Source: Vibrio sp. BS-M-Sm-2 (GTDB lineage Bacteria > Pseudomonadota > Gammaproteobacteria > Enterobacterales > Vibrionaceae). Taken from it: 64,000 nt of DNA. Within the stretch, counting starts at the first letter, position 1, and every line of letters starts with the position of its first letter. A program made the position numbers and the translations under genes. Where the stretch lies: NCBI RefSeq assembly GCF_041504345.1, contig NZ_CP167894.1, positions 1,612,001-1,676,000 of the forward strand, read 5' to 3'. The notes beneath the pieces were generated by a model that ran no database searches, was not told where the DNA came from, and saw only the letters and a list, made by a program, of their open reading frames with translations. Positions 30,695-40,803 of this stretch are shown one piece after another.

Positions 30695-31115
30695 CGTTTA
30701 GCTCTGCGAATCTCGATTACCCACATCCCGCATCCGCCCTTTATCATTACACTTTTGACAACGTCATTCCCTACAGTGAGGGACGAGCGTGATAGGGAAT
30801 CTCTCTTTATGCAGAACACCGAATATGACAAGTAATACATGGCATGAGATTCCAGACATTTCGTTCCTCAATTCTGGAATGACAGTCTAGAGCAGATGAG
30901 AGTAACGAGATTCGAGATGCGAAAATATATAACAGCTCTCATTCTGTTAGTGACCCGCTTACTCGCATCATGCACCAGCCCTTAAGCTCTTCGATACTCG
31001 CTTACCCGAATCCCGCATCTGCTTTTAAGCTCTTAGTTCTTCGAATCCCGTTTACTCGCATCCCAAATCTGCCCTTAAAGCTCTTCGAATCTCGTTTACT
31101 CGTATCCCGAATCTA
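30695..31115. repeat. gap with dispersed repeats in both orientations, around a palindromic element
   Basis: Reverse units lie at about 30700-30742 and 30955-31112 (TTCGATACTCGCTTACCCG, CTCTTCGAATCTCGTTTACT), and a forward unit at about 30890-30930 (AACGAGATTCGAGATGCG). A different 121-bp palindromic element is nested at 30763-30883. No gene is supported. Confidence 0.85.
30763..30883. repeat. 121-bp palindromic element with GTCATTCC ends
   Basis: The element begins GTCATTCC and ends GGAATGAC. Inside are two further stems: ATTCCCTA/TAGGGAAT in the left half and ATTCCAGA/TCTGGAAT in the right half, and GGAATCTC pairs with GAGATTCC across the middle. This layout is that of non-autonomous palindromic repeats of gammaproteobacteria. 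It is unrelated in sequence to the surrounding GATGCGA repeats. Confidence 0.7.
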
Positions 31116-31116
31116 T

Positions 31117-31147
31117 AAAAAAGCCCGCACTTTGAAGTGCGGGCTTT
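31117..31147 (-). terminator. intrinsic terminator of gpmI
   Basis: Perfect 10-bp stem GCCCGCACTT (31123-31132) and AAGTGCGGGC (31135-31144); the reverse strand continues into TTTTTT. Confidence 0.92.
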
Positions 31148-31203
31148 CAGAATCGTTAAAGCTCAACGTGAACCGCTGAGCCAAACAACTATTTAACGAC
31201 TAG

Positions 31204-32736
31204 CTATTTAACGATCACATCACCTGACATCTCAGCCGGGATTGCGATACCAGATAGAGAAAGCATCGTTGGTGCAAGGTCAGACAGCTTACCACCTTCT
31301 TTGAACTCAACGTCTTTGTTGCCTACGTAGATAAGTGGCACTGGTAGGTTAGTGTGCGCCGTGTGGATGCCGCCCGTTTCTGGGTTAACCATCATTTCCG
31401 CGTTACCGTGGTCAGCTGTGATAAGCAGTTGGCCATCGGCTTCTTTGATTGCTTCAACCACTTTGCCAAGACATTCGTCTAGCGACTCGACCGCTTTAAC
31501 CGCTGCATCGTAAACGCCAGTGTGGCCAACCATGTCACAGTTAGGGAAGTTACAAACGATAGCGTCGTATTTGCCGCCTTTGATTGCTGCAACAAGCTTT
31601 TCAGTCAGCTCTGGTGCGCTCATTTCTGGCTGTAGGTCGTACGTTGCTACTTTTGGAGAAGCAACAAGCTGACGCTCTTCGCCTTCAAACTCGTCTTCTT
31701 TACCGCCGTTGAAGAAGAACGTCACGTGCGCGTATTTCTCTGTTTCAGAGATACGTAGCTGCGTTTTGCCTTCTTTCGATAGCCATTCACCGTAAGTGTT
31801 CTCTAGAGAAGCCGGTGGGAATGCACATAGCAGTGGGATGTCTGCTGCGTATTGAGTCAGCATCACGAAATCGATCGCTGGGAATACGTTACGAGCAAAA
31901 CCGTCGAAATCAGGCACGAACGCACGTGTAATTTCACGAGCACGGTCAGCACGGTAGTTCATGAAGATAACCGCATCGCCATCAACGATAGCTGCAGACT
32001 CTTCACCTTCCGCTTTGATTTCAGTCGCTTTAACGAACTCATCGTTTTCGTCACGAGCGTAAGCCGCTTCTAGGCCAGCAACAGCTGTGTCGAATGTGAA
32101 CTCAGCTTTTGCTTGAGTCAGCAAGTCGTAAGATTCTTGAACGCGATCCCAGTTGTTATCACGGTCCATAGCGTAGTAACGACCAATAAGAGAAGCCACA
32201 CGGCCTTTGCCTAGCTTAGCGAATAGCGCTTGGAAACGAGCTAGTGTGTTTTCTGCGCTACGTGGCGGCGTATCACGGCCGTCTAGGAATGCGTGTAGGT
32301 AGATTTTTTCTGCGCCACGCTCAGCTGCCATTTCAACCGCTGCGTAGATGTGATCTTCATGAGAGTGAACGCCACCTGGAGACATAAGACCCATGATGTG
32401 AACCGCTTTCTCAGCTTTCACCGCTTTATCGATAGCGTTAACTAGCGTTTCAGTTTGACCGAACTCGCCGTCTGAAATTGACTTAGTAATACGAGTAAGA
32501 TCTTGGTATACCACGCGACCCGCGCCGATGTTGGTGTGACCCACTTCAGAGTTACCCATTTGGCCATCAGGTAGGCCTACATCTAAGCCAGAAGCCGAGA
32601 TTAGCGTGTTAGGTTGGTTAGCAATAAGACCGTCTAATACAGGTGTATTAGCGTTCGCGATAGCGTTGTCTTGGTTGTCTTCACGGTAACCGTAACCGTC
32701 AAGGATCACTAGAGCCATTGGCTTCTTAGCTGACAT
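31204..32736 (-). CDS. gpmI: 2,3-bisphosphoglycerate-independent phosphoglycerate mutase
   Basis: Manganese-dependent glycolytic enzyme that interconverts 3- and 2-phosphoglycerate. It has the alkaline-phosphatase-like metal sites ([31 protein letters not shown] with the catalytic Ser, [24 protein letters not shown]) and [12 protein letters not shown]. The start is the ATG at 32736 ([10 protein letters not shown]), with GAGGT upstream, for 510 residues, the family length. It is a single-gene unit ended by a strong terminator and is the last clearly housekeeping gene before the polysaccharide region. Confidence 0.97.
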   Translation of the reverse strand: MSAKKPMALVILDGYGYREDNQDNAIANANTPVLDGLIANQPNTLISASGLDVGLPDGQMGNSEVGHTNIGAGRVVYQDLTRITKSISDGEFGQTETLVNAIDKAVKAEKAVHIMGLMSPGGVHSHEDHIYAAVEMAAERGAEKIYLHAFLDGRDTPPRSAENTLARFQALFAKLGKGRVASLIGRYYAMDRDNNWDRVQESYDLLTQAKAEFTFDTAVAGLEAAYARDENDEFVKATEIKAEGEESAAIVDGDAVIFMNYRADRAREITRAFVPDFDGFARNVFPAIDFVMLTQYAADIPLLCAFPPASLENTYGEWLSKEGKTQLRISETEKYAHVTFFFNGGKEDEFEGEERQLVASPKVATYDLQPEMSAPELTEKLVAAIKGGKYDAIVCNFPNCDMVGHTGVYDAAVKAVESLDECLGKVVEAIKEADGQLLITADHGNAEMMVNPETGGIHTAHTNLPVPLIYVGNKDVEFKEGGKLSDLAPTMLSLSGIAIPAEMSGDVIVK

Positions 32737-33087
32737 AGGACTGACCTCGTTCAATTCAAAATAAATCGGTATAGAAACAAATTAGCGTAATTTTACTACA
32801 GTTTACAGTCAAAACTGTAGCGGAAGATCAAGAAAGGGCGCAGGTAGGATGATCGAATGTGAAAAAAAGCGTCATTTTGTGTTTAAGGCACCTACAAAGC
32901 CTAAGCAATAATACTGACTAAAGCAGCGTAGCCACCATTCTTAGTTAACATTAAATTACATACTAAAACCCAATGTCACACTAAAAAAACAACGAACAAA
33001 ACATACTCAACCAAGTGTACATAGTGATAGTTTTAACGTAAGATACACGCAAATAAAATTCATACAAAATACTGGCTAGAGTTCATC
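32737..33087. other. divergent promoter gap between gpmI and wecA
   Basis: The gap contains an inverted repeat CTACAGTTT (32796-32804) and AAACTGTAG (32812-32820), with a 7-base spacer and no T-run, which could be an operator or mRNA hairpin near the gpmI start. The wecA side is AT-rich. No gene or RNA is supported. Confidence 0.5.
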
Positions 33088-34152
33088 ATGTTATTAGAGC
33101 TATCATTTGTTGGTTTCTTCTCCTTTTCCTCACTCTTTTTAATGCGAAAAGTAGCAAAAGTCATCGGCTTAGTAGATAAACCCAATGAAAGAAAGCTGCA
33201 CAAGGGTGCGATCCCACTTGTAGGCGGTATCGCTATCAGTTTAGCGATAGGCCAGTTTATCGTCACGCACCCCGATGTGATCCCCCATAGCCAGCTCTTT
33301 TTAGCCTCTATCGCCGCGCTGATTTTTATCGGCGCTCTTGATGACAAATTCGATATCAGTTTCAAGATTCGCCTTGTGGTTCAAGCGATCCTCTCCATTT
33401 GCATGATGTATTTCGCCGATATCCGACTAGAGCACATTGGTAACCTCTTTGGAACCGGAGAACTGCACTTAGGGTTTCTTAGCCCTGTAGTTACAGTACT
33501 TGCTGTGATTGGCGCGATTAACGCGTTCAATATGGTCGATGGCATTGATGGTTTGCTAGGTGGACTCGCGATTGTAACCTTTGGCGGTATCGCGATTTTA
33601 CTCAAAGTCGACAGTCAACACGGCTTAGCTTACTTGTGTGCTGTATTCATTGCCGCGACTATTCCCTATATCTTAATGAATCTCGGTATTCTTGGACGAG
33701 AACGTAGAGTTTTCATGGGGGATGCTGGCAGCATGATGATTGGCTTTACTGTGATTTGGTTACTGCTGGGCGCAAGCCAAGATCCATCAGAAGCCATGAT
33801 GCGACCAATTACTGCACTGTGGTTAATTGCTGTGCCGCTGATGGATATGGCCGCTATCATGTTCAGACGCGTACGACGCGGTGACTCCCCTTTCAAGCCC
33901 GACAGAGAACACCTACACCACATTTTCCAACGCCTTGGTTTTACGTCGCGCCAAACACTCGCCATCATTTGTGCTATCGCAAGTAGCTTCGCTGGCTTCG
34001 GTATCTACGGTGAATTTTTAAACATTGCAGAATCGACCATGTTCATCCTGTTTATGATTTGCTTTACTTCTTACACCGTAGCCATGAGCTATGTTTGGCG
34101 AATCACAAGCTGGATTAGAAGTTGGCGTAACCTCCCTGAGAAAGTGTATTAA
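33088..34152 (+). CDS. wecA: undecaprenyl-phosphate N-acetylglucosaminyl 1-phosphate transferase WecA
   Basis: Polytopic enzyme that starts O-antigen (and other surface glycan) assembly by putting GlcNAc-1-phosphate on undecaprenyl phosphate at the inner membrane. In 354 residues about 11 helices are seen. The family motifs are present: KLHKGAIPLVGG, ALDDKFDI (Mg2+ Asp pair), NAFNMVDGIDGL (catalytic), FMGDAGSMMIGF, and the cytoplasmic carbohydrate-recognition loop HLHHIFQRLGF. It is transcribed rightward, opposite to the rest of the polysaccharide locus, and converges with galU. Confidence 0.93.
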   Translation: MLLELSFVGFFSFSSLFLMRKVAKVIGLVDKPNERKLHKGAIPLVGGIAISLAIGQFIVTHPDVIPHSQLFLASIAALIFIGALDDKFDISFKIRLVVQAILSICMMYFADIRLEHIGNLFGTGELHLGFLSPVVTVLAVIGAINAFNMVDGIDGLLGGLAIVTFGGIAILLKVDSQHGLAYLCAVFIAATIPYILMNLGILGRERRVFMGDAGSMMIGFTVIWLLLGASQDPSEAMMRPITALWLIAVPLMDMAAIMFRRVRRGDSPFKPDREHLHHIFQRLGFTSRQTLAIICAIASSFAGFGIYGEFLNIAESTMFILFMICFTSYTVAMSYVWRITSWIRSWRNLPEKVY

Positions 34153-34226
34153 TTCTCACTAGAAAGCTAATTTTCGATGTGAAATTTCGTTAGCGTAACA
34201 AAAGATTTATCGTGAACAGCAGAAAC

Positions 34227-34264
34227 AAAAATGGCCAAATTCAGAATATGAACTTGGCCATTTT
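34227..34264. terminator. bidirectional terminator between wecA and galU
   Basis: Stem AAAATGGCCAA (34227-34237) and TTGGCCATTTT (34254-34264), flanked by A and T runs so it can end both convergent transcripts. Confidence 0.88.
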
Positions 34265-34299
34265 TTATGTCTAAAGTATCAATGTTGTAAATCCAACAA

Positions 34300-35166
34300 C
34301 TACACCTTTTCAGTTGCAGTTTGATCTATTTCAGCTTTGTTGCCTTTCAAGTAAACATTCTTATAACAGTAGTTTGTCGCTTCGATATAACCATCGACGC
34401 TTCCACAGTCAAAACGCTTACCTTTAAACTTATACGCAATCACACAACCCTTTTGAGCTTGTTCTAACAGCGCATCCGTAATTTGGATTTCGCCACCTTT
34501 ACCCGGCTGTGTTTCTTCCAAAATATCGAAAATGTCCGGGGTTAAGATGTAGCGCCCAATGATAGCGAGGTTACTTGGTGCTGTGCCTTGCTCTGGCTTC
34601 TCGACCATATCGGTAATACGAATCAAGTCGTCACTTAAGTGCTCGCCGGCAATCACGCCGTACTTATGCGTTTCAGATTCTGGTACTTCTTCTACCGCGA
34701 CAATAGAACAGCGGAACTGGCGATAAAGTGCGGCCATTTGTGCTAACACGCCTTTATCATCATTAATGCAAAGGTCGTCAGCTAGAACCACGGCAAACGG
34801 GTTGTCACCGACAAGTTCTTTGCCTGTTAAAATGGCGTGCCCTAGCCCTTTCATTTCACGCTGGCGAATAAAAGAGAACTGCGCCGAATCAATCAGAGAG
34901 CGTATATCATCGAGCAAATGTTCTTTATTAGTGCCTTGAATTTGGTGCTCAAGCTCGTAGTTTTTATCGAAGTGATCCATTAATGAGCTTTTACCACGGC
35001 CAGTAACAACGGCCATGCTGGTCATGCCTGCTTGAATCGCCTCGTCAACGCCATATTCAATTAGCGGCTTGTTAACGATAGGCATCATTTCTTTTGGCAT
35101 GGATTTGGTTGCAGGTAAAAAGCGCGTGCCATAACCCGCTGCAGGGAATAAGCAGTGTTTGATCAT
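34300..35166 (-). CDS. galU: UTP--glucose-1-phosphate uridylyltransferase
   Basis: Makes UDP-glucose, the precursor of UDP-glucuronate via the adjacent ugd. The 288-residue protein starts MIKHCLFPAAGYGTRFLPATKSMPKE in family form: the motif AAGYGTRFLPATKSMPKEM contains the nucleotide-binding loop. VLADDLC, EVPESETHKYGVI and GKRFDCGS are further conserved sites. It reads leftward like the epimerase and ugd upstream of it, with a gap of about 185 bases. Confidence 0.95.
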   Translation of the reverse strand: MIKHCLFPAAGYGTRFLPATKSMPKEMMPIVNKPLIEYGVDEAIQAGMTSMAVVTGRGKSSLMDHFDKNYELEHQIQGTNKEHLLDDIRSLIDSAQFSFIRQREMKGLGHAILTGKELVGDNPFAVVLADDLCINDDKGVLAQMAALYRQFRCSIVAVEEVPESETHKYGVIAGEHLSDDLIRITDMVEKPEQGTAPSNLAIIGRYILTPDIFDILEETQPGKGGEIQITDALLEQAQKGCVIAYKFKGKRFDCGSVDGYIEATNYCYKNVYLKGNKAEIDQTATEKV

Positions 35167-35351
35167 TATTTAAATTCTTATGTGTTATTAACTGACGTAT
35201 ATATAAAAATATTGCGGATGAGATTGAGGTGTCCATCCAAAGAAAAATGCCTCAAACCAGTATGGAATGAGGCAATTTAGGCATCAGAGGGTATAACTTA
35301 ATAAACCGAGTCGTATTCTATATGGGGACTTTAAAACACCCTATTGGAACT

Positions 35352-36356
35352 CTACTTATTGTAAAACTCGCGGTACCACTGAATAAATTCAGCAACACCT
35401 TCTTTAACCGTTACTTTCGGCGTGTAACCCGTTGCGGCAAACAAGTCTTGTGTGTCAGCATAAGTTTGATAAACATCACCAGGCTGCATCTCGCGGAAGT
35501 TTTTCTTCGCTTCAATGCCCAGCTCGTCTTCAATCGCCTTTACAAAATCCATCAAGTTGATTGGCGAACCATGACCAATGTTGTATACCGCATAAGGCGC
35601 AGAGCTGCTTGCTGGAGAACCCGTTTCTACTGTCCAATCGTTATCGCGTGTTGGCACCACATCCGCGATGCGCACCACACCTTCAACAATATCGTTTACG
35701 TGAGTAAAATCACGCCACATATCGCCGTTATTGTTGATATCAATGGTGTCGCCATCAAGAATCTTCTTAGTGAAGATAAACGGTGCCATATCTGGACGGC
35801 CCCACGAACCATACACAGTAAAGAAGCGTAAGCCTGTGGTTGGAATGTCGTATAAGTGAGAGTAGCTGTGCGCCATTAGCTCATTCGACTTTTTGGTCGC
35901 TGCGTACAATGAAACCGGGTGGTCGACTGAATCTGAGGTTGCAAACGGTGTTTTAGCATTCAACCCATAAACAGAACTTGAAGAGGCATAAACCAAATGC
36001 TTCACTTTATTGTGACGACATCCTTCAAGAATGTTTAAGTGCCCGACTAAGTTTGAATCGGCATAGGCATGTGGGTTTTCAATGGAATAGCGAACACCCG
36101 CTTGTGCAGCCAAGTGAATCACTTGGTCAAATTGCTCCGCTTCAAACAAGCTAGCTACACCATCGCGATCGGCAATGTCTAACTGAACCAATTTAAAATT
36201 AGCATGCTGAATACGCGCTAGACGCGCTTCTTTCAAAGCGACATCGTAGTAATCATTTAGGTTATCAACACCAACAACCTGATGCCCTTTTGCCGTTAGC
36301 TTCTCTACCACAGCACTGCCGATAAAACCCGCTGCGCCTGTTACCAAATACTTCAT
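35352..36356 (-). CDS. UDP-glucuronate 4-epimerase-like SDR enzyme
   Basis: Extended short-chain dehydrogenase that most resembles UDP-glucuronate 4-epimerases, which make UDP-galacturonate for capsule or LPS. It shows the NAD motif [11 protein letters not shown], the catalytic SLYAATKKSNELMAHSYSHLY region (YxxxK) preceded by ASSSSVYG, and the family segment FFTVYGSWGRPDMA with FTHVNDIVEGV. At 334 residues it has the usual length. It starts 10 bases after ugd ends, so the UDP-glucose to UDP-glucuronate to UDP-galacturonate steps are in one operon. Substrate specificity is inferred. Confidence 0.88.
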   Translation of the reverse strand: MKYLVTGAAGFIGSAVVEKLTAKGHQVVGVDNLNDYYDVALKEARLARIQHANFKLVQLDIADRDGVASLFEAEQFDQVIHLAAQAGVRYSIENPHAYADSNLVGHLNILEGCRHNKVKHLVYASSSSVYGLNAKTPFATSDSVDHPVSLYAATKKSNELMAHSYSHLYDIPTTGLRFFTVYGSWGRPDMAPFIFTKKILDGDTIDINNNGDMWRDFTHVNDIVEGVVRIADVVPTRDNDWTVETGSPASSSAPYAVYNIGHGSPINLMDFVKAIEDELGIEAKKNFREMQPGDVYQTYADTQDLFAATGYTPKVTVKEGVAEFIQWYREFYNK

Positions 36357-36366
36357 TACTTATTCC

Positions 36367-37533
36367 TTAATCTGAACCGAATAGATCGCGCGTATACACT
36401 TTGTCTTTTACATCCGCTAGCTCTTGGGCCATGCGATTTGAGACAATTACATCACAGCTAGACTTAAACTGCTCGAAATCCGTTAGCACTAATGAACGGA
36501 AGAACTCTTTTTCTTTAAGCTCTGGTTCAAACACCACCACTTCAATACCTTTTGCTTTCAAGCGTTTCATAATGCCTTGAATACTGGACGCGCGAAAATT
36601 ATCTGAACCGGACTTCATGACTAAGCGATAAATACCCACACGTTGCGGGTTGCGTTTAATAATAGAGTCAGCAATAAAATCCTTACGCGTGGTATTTGAG
36701 TCAACAATGGCACCAATAATATTATTTGGTACATCAGAGTAGTTCGCACGCAGTTGTTTGGTATCTTTTGGTAAGCAGTAGCCACCGTAACCAAATGAAG
36801 GGTTGTTGTAGTGCGAACCAATACGAGGATCTAAACTAACCCCATCGATAATTTGACGCGTATCTAGCCCGTGCGATTCAGCATAAGTATCTAGCTCATT
36901 AAAGTAAGCAACACGAAGCGCCAAGTAAGTGTTAGAGAACAGCTTTACGGCTTCGGCTTCTGTTGAATCGGTGTACAGGATTTCGACGTCTTTTTTAACC
37001 GCGCCTTCTAACAACAAGTTCGCGAATACTATCGCGCGCTCAGAGCGCTCGCCCACGACAATGCGTGATGGGTGCAGGTTATCGTATAACGCTTTACCTT
37101 CACGTAAGAACTCAGGTGAAAACATCAGGTTTTCACACTCTAACTCTTGTTTAATACGCGTGGTATAACCTACAGGCACGGTAGACTTAATCACCATCAC
37201 TGCATTGGGGTTAATCGCCATCACATCTTTAATTACCGCTTCAACTGAAGAGGTATTGAAGTAGTTCGTTTCAACGTCGTAATCGGTCGGTGTTGCGATG
37301 ATGACATACTCAGCATTGGAGTAAGCTAATTCTTTATCGAGCGTTGCAGTGAAGTTTAATGGCTTATTCGCCAAGAAATCTTCAATTTCAGCATCAACGA
37401 TTGGAGATAATTTATCGTTAAGTAGTTTTACTTTCTCTTCGATAATATCAACCGCGACAACCTCATGATGCTGTGATAACAACATCGCATTTGATAAGCC
37501 TACATAGCCTGTTCCGGCAATTGCAATTTTCAT
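36367..37533 (-). CDS. ugd: UDP-glucose 6-dehydrogenase
   Basis: NAD-dependent oxidation of UDP-glucose to UDP-glucuronate. It shows the Rossmann motif [39 protein letters not shown], and the catalytic Cys in [15 protein letters not shown]. The start is the ATG at 37533 ([13 protein letters not shown]); an in-frame start three codons earlier is less likely. At 388 residues it belongs to the short bacterial form. It is the first of three leftward precursor genes (ugd, epimerase, galU). Confidence 0.95.
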   Translation of the reverse strand: MKIAIAGTGYVGLSNAMLLSQHHEVVAVDIIEEKVKLLNDKLSPIVDAEIEDFLANKPLNFTATLDKELAYSNAEYVIIATPTDYDVETNYFNTSSVEAVIKDVMAINPNAVMVIKSTVPVGYTTRIKQELECENLMFSPEFLREGKALYDNLHPSRIVVGERSERAIVFANLLLEGAVKKDVEILYTDSTEAEAVKLFSNTYLALRVAYFNELDTYAESHGLDTRQIIDGVSLDPRIGSHYNNPSFGYGGYCLPKDTKQLRANYSDVPNNIIGAIVDSNTTRKDFIADSIIKRNPQRVGIYRLVMKSGSDNFRASSIQGIMKRLKAKGIEVVVFEPELKEKEFFRSLVLTDFEQFKSSCDVIVSNRMAQELADVKDKVYTRDLFGSD

Positions 37534-37597
37534 TTTAACCAACTTGTTGTTTTTTTATACCCAAGGTGACACCTTGGTACATAATCATTATCAGAAA

Positions 37598-38352
37598 TTA
37601 ATTCAGTGCAGACTTAACTGCTTCTAGATATTTATTGATGACAATTTTTTCATCAAATTCCTTCTCGACTTTAGTTCGACTCTCTAAGCCCATTTGTAGA
37701 CGTTGCTCGTGAGATTGGCGAATCATCAATTCAAGTTTTTCAACTAAGCTTGCAGTGCTGCGAGGTTCACACAAGTAACCATTGATGCCATCATCGACCG
37801 TCTCTCTGCAACCTACGTTATCGGTAGTCACAATAGGCTTGCCCATCGCGCATGCTTCTAGCAGAGATTTAGGCACCCCCTCTCGATAAAACGAAGGCAA
37901 CACCATACAATCGACTTGCTCAATTTCTTTCTCTACCGAATCGGATGTCCCTAAATAGTTGACTATCCCTTCATCTACCCAAGATTGCATATCTTGCTTA
38001 GAGACCGCAGATGGATTGTTCACATCAAGAAATCCCAAGAGTCGAAACTCAACAGCAACACCGTACTTTGCTTTTAGTTCACGAGCCGCTTCGACATAAT
38101 GACCGATACCTTTATCGTAAAGCATTCGTGCTATGAGTAAAAAGCGCACAGTGCCATCGTCATTACTTGGTGAAACAGCAAAACGGGATAAATCAGCACC
38201 GGAGCCTGGTACACGATCGGTAATCTCTAGAGGTGCCAGTTTATGTTTTGCGAACAGAGCTCGGTCATCTTCGTTTTGGAAAAAGATAGTGTGCGCTTTG
38301 TGTTGGCTAATTTTATAAATGTCAAATATATGGGTGTCCTGTATATTTGTAA
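37598..38352 (-). pseudogene. glycosyltransferase family 4, C-terminal remnant truncated at an IS end
   Basis: About 250 residues of a GT4 (GT-B) sugar transferase. The donor-binding half is intact: FLLIARMLYDKGIGHYVEAA, LLGFLDVNN, VLPSFYREGVPKSLLEACAMGKP and TTDNVGCRE. The acceptor-binding N-terminal half (about 120-130 residues) is missing. Family-like sequence stops near 38352, where IS sequence starts on the other strand; the open frame continues to a GTG at 38377 only within IS DNA. The truncated protein is unlikely to transfer sugar. The usual product in this place would be a capsule or O-antigen glycosyltransferase. Confidence 0.8.
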
Positions 38353-38514
38353 CTGAGCTTAAGAAATTACAATGCACAGGTGGGTGAAACTTACGCGATG
38401 ATAAAAGCGTTGAACAAGCTTATTGGGTTAGGTATGCCTGAAACTTGTCGTATTGACTAAGAAACACACGAAACGAGGTAGCTCTATCTATAAGTTTAAT
38501 TACGCAACAAAGCC
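38353..38514 (+). mobile_element. remnant of an IS5/IS903-type insertion sequence (3' end)
   Basis: On the + strand a frame open from 38353 to the TAA at 38458-38460 reads LSLRNYNAQVGETYAMIKAL followed by NKLIGLGMPETCRID and stop; the LNK-x-x-x-LGMP pattern is that of the C-terminus of IS5-superfamily transposases. About 40 bases on, AATTACGCAACAAAGCC (ending at 38514) is the reverse of a GGCTTTGTTGCGTAATT end, like the IS903-group terminal repeat. The left end and most of the transposase are missing. The deletion seems to have removed the front of the adjacent glycosyltransferase too. The family call is from memory of motifs. Confidence 0.6.
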
Positions 38515-38615
38515 CAACACCGTTACTAATTAGATTAATAAACCCAATAAAAAATGACACGTTAAACACCTATAACAACAACTCGATATGCATCACTAAC
38601 ACTAACACAGGTATA

Positions 38616-39632
38616 TCAACATCCCACCAACGTTCGACTGTCTATAGACAAGTATTGTGAAACATACTTTTCAATTATAAAATCAACCAACTTAACCACT
38701 AATATTGTTCCAAAGATACTAGCTACTACCGTAATTATGTAAATTGAAACACCGCTACCAAACTTTACGACAAACAGACGTGAGATATTAATGAAATAAG
38801 CATGAAGAAAAAACATACCAAAACTATATTTTGCTAAAGTGTTTAAAAGTTGAAATTTAAAATTATTTTTTTCAAGAATAAGCAAAGAAGACAAAAACAT
38901 GAAAGACATGAAAGACATGCAGAATCTCACGACATGAGAACCATTTATTGCCATTTCTTTCAGATCATTCTCATAATATAAGGAAACAAAACTGAATACT
39001 ACTGAAGTGAAAAACACAACATACTTATTACCTTCTAGAAACTTATAATATTTACAAATATATCCACCCAGTAAAAAAACGCCAAACCAATGATAGAAAT
39101 TATCTAAAGGGGAAATTTGATCTGGTCTAAATGTGGTAAATGTAAACGTTAAAGATAGAAGCAAAATGATGGTAAACCATTTGGAGTTCATTATTTTAAT
39201 AACAAAGGGAGAAGTTATAAATAAACACATAATCATGGGTACAAACCACCAAGGGCTCAACATTGCTCCACCAGTTGTAATTAAATACCCAATAAGATAA
39301 ATAACGTTCCCATAATCTTCAGGTATGAGGTGTGCGTGCGACCAATTAATATTGTTTACTGTTAGATAAACCGACAATATAATCATTGGTAGCAATATAA
39401 ACAGATATGGTATAAATACATATTTGATTTTTTCTCCATAAATAAATCATATCTGAACTTATCTTTAAATAAAGAAAGAAACCTGACATTAATAAAAAGT
39501 AAAATGTTCCGTTGCTAAAAAGGCGATCAATCCCTTCACCTTTACCGAAAAATGAAGTATGTCAATATGACCTAATACGAAAAAAATAATAGCAATACCG
39601 CGAAACCAATTAATTGATTTATAATATATAGC
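38616..39632 (-). pseudogene. acyltransferase family 3 membrane protein, broken by three frame breaks
   Basis: O-acetyltransferase of the kind that decorates O-antigens. The reverse strand near 39610 reads KSINWFRGIAIIFFVLGHID, the family N-terminus with the catalytic His. The frame then breaks near 39548-39552 (five A on the + strand), near 39467-39469, and near 39428-39433 (six T). Adding one base at each restores FFGKGEGIDRLFSNGTFYF, MSGFFLYFKDKFRYDLF and EKKIKYVFIPYLFILLPM, joining the intact 259-residue C-terminal membrane part (38616-39395). No ATG precedes the first frame. Each break is a single-base shortfall in a homopolymer. Confidence 0.82.
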
Positions 39633-39633
39633 G

Positions 39634-40803
39634 TTAAAATCTTCCTAACTTTTTATTTGAGAAAACAAAAATTACAGTTAAATATAAAGGGATGAAAGGT
39701 ACTTTCTTTCTAGACATATCATCATTAAGCAACGAACCTGTTGAAACATAATTACTATCATTCAAAAGTCGATTTTGGCTGACACCAGTAAGAACTGATC
39801 CAGAAAAAATAAATATATAGGAGATTAGCAGAAAACTTTTGTAATTCTTATTTAAGTAAGAAGAAAGAACTGTAATAAAAAACAATATCGTTATAAGCAA
39901 TGCTTCTAATGTTGTGAACGGGAAATTAACCCAATTAGTCACTCGAAAAAAATTTGGAGATGCAAGTGATGCTAATGAACCAAAAACTATACTAACAATT
40001 CCTGATCTAAGAAATAAAATTGCAAAAATAATATATGCTATGGATACAAATACCACAAACCTAAAAGTTTTTTTTCTGTACTCAAAAAATAGTATAACAT
40101 ATGGAATTAGTAAAAGAATAAAATAGACTCGTAGCATTGTGCACACAACGAACACGCTTAACAACAAGAAATAATATAACTTAGTTTCCTTTGTTTTTTC
40201 CATTAGATATAGTGATAAAGCAATCCCAAAGAAAACATAAATATCCTTTAATAATTCGAGTCCAACACTAGTTACTGAAGGTGACATAGACAATAATAAA
40301 AATAATATACTAGAATGGATTTTTGATATATTAAACTTATACCTAACAAGATTAGAAAATAACACTGAACTTTCAACAAGTAAAAGTATATTGAAACAAA
40401 TAATTACTTTAAGATTCTCAGTTGACATCAATCTACTAATAGTCTTTATGATCATACCACCCACTTCAACAATAGGTATATGCCCTTCAAGTATATCGGA
40501 AAAACCTAGTGTTCTATAGTAGCCACCTTTAAATGCCTCTACATAATATTTATAGGAGTCTGGTGTTGAAAGCGGTGTAATGGAATCAATAAACAAAGCA
40601 AAAAATATAAACCAGTAAAGATATACCAGTGAAATAAATATATTTCTTTGTAATGAAAAAATGCATAACGTTGCAAATATTATTAATGTAACACCTTCAG
40701 TAATATCCAAACCCGCAGAGTAAAATATTTTCATAGTCAAAAATAATGATATGAAAATAATTATAGATACAAGTTCTATTAGCTTGTGATTTTTACCTAT
40801 CAT
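39634..40803 (-). CDS. wzy: probable O-antigen/capsule polymerase Wzy
   Basis: 389-residue membrane protein with about ten hydrophobic helices and low GC. No motif identifies it, which is typical of Wzy polymerases, and it lies among wzx, glycosyltransferases and rfb genes where a polymerase is needed. A larger loop (about residues 75-125, SITPLSTPDSYKYYVEAFKG) sits in the first half, like EpsG/Wzy-type proteins. Its 5' end overlaps the acetyltransferase gene by 11 bases. It could also be another membrane transferase; the call is from context. Confidence 0.6.
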   Translation of the reverse strand: MIGKNHKLIELVSIIIFISLFLTMKIFYSAGLDITEGVTLIIFATLCIFSLQRNIFISLVYLYWFIFFALFIDSITPLSTPDSYKYYVEAFKGGYYRTLGFSDILEGHIPIVEVGGMIIKTISRLMSTENLKVIICFNILLLVESSVLFSNLVRYKFNISKIHSSILFLLLSMSPSVTSVGLELLKDIYVFFGIALSLYLMEKTKETKLYYFLLLSVFVVCTMLRVYFILLLIPYVILFFEYRKKTFRFVVFVSIAYIIFAILFLRSGIVSIVFGSLASLASPNFFRVTNWVNFPFTTLEALLITILFFITVLSSYLNKNYKSFLLISYIFIFSGSVLTGVSQNRLLNDSNYVSTGSLLNDDMSRKKVPFIPLYLTVIFVFSNKKLGRF

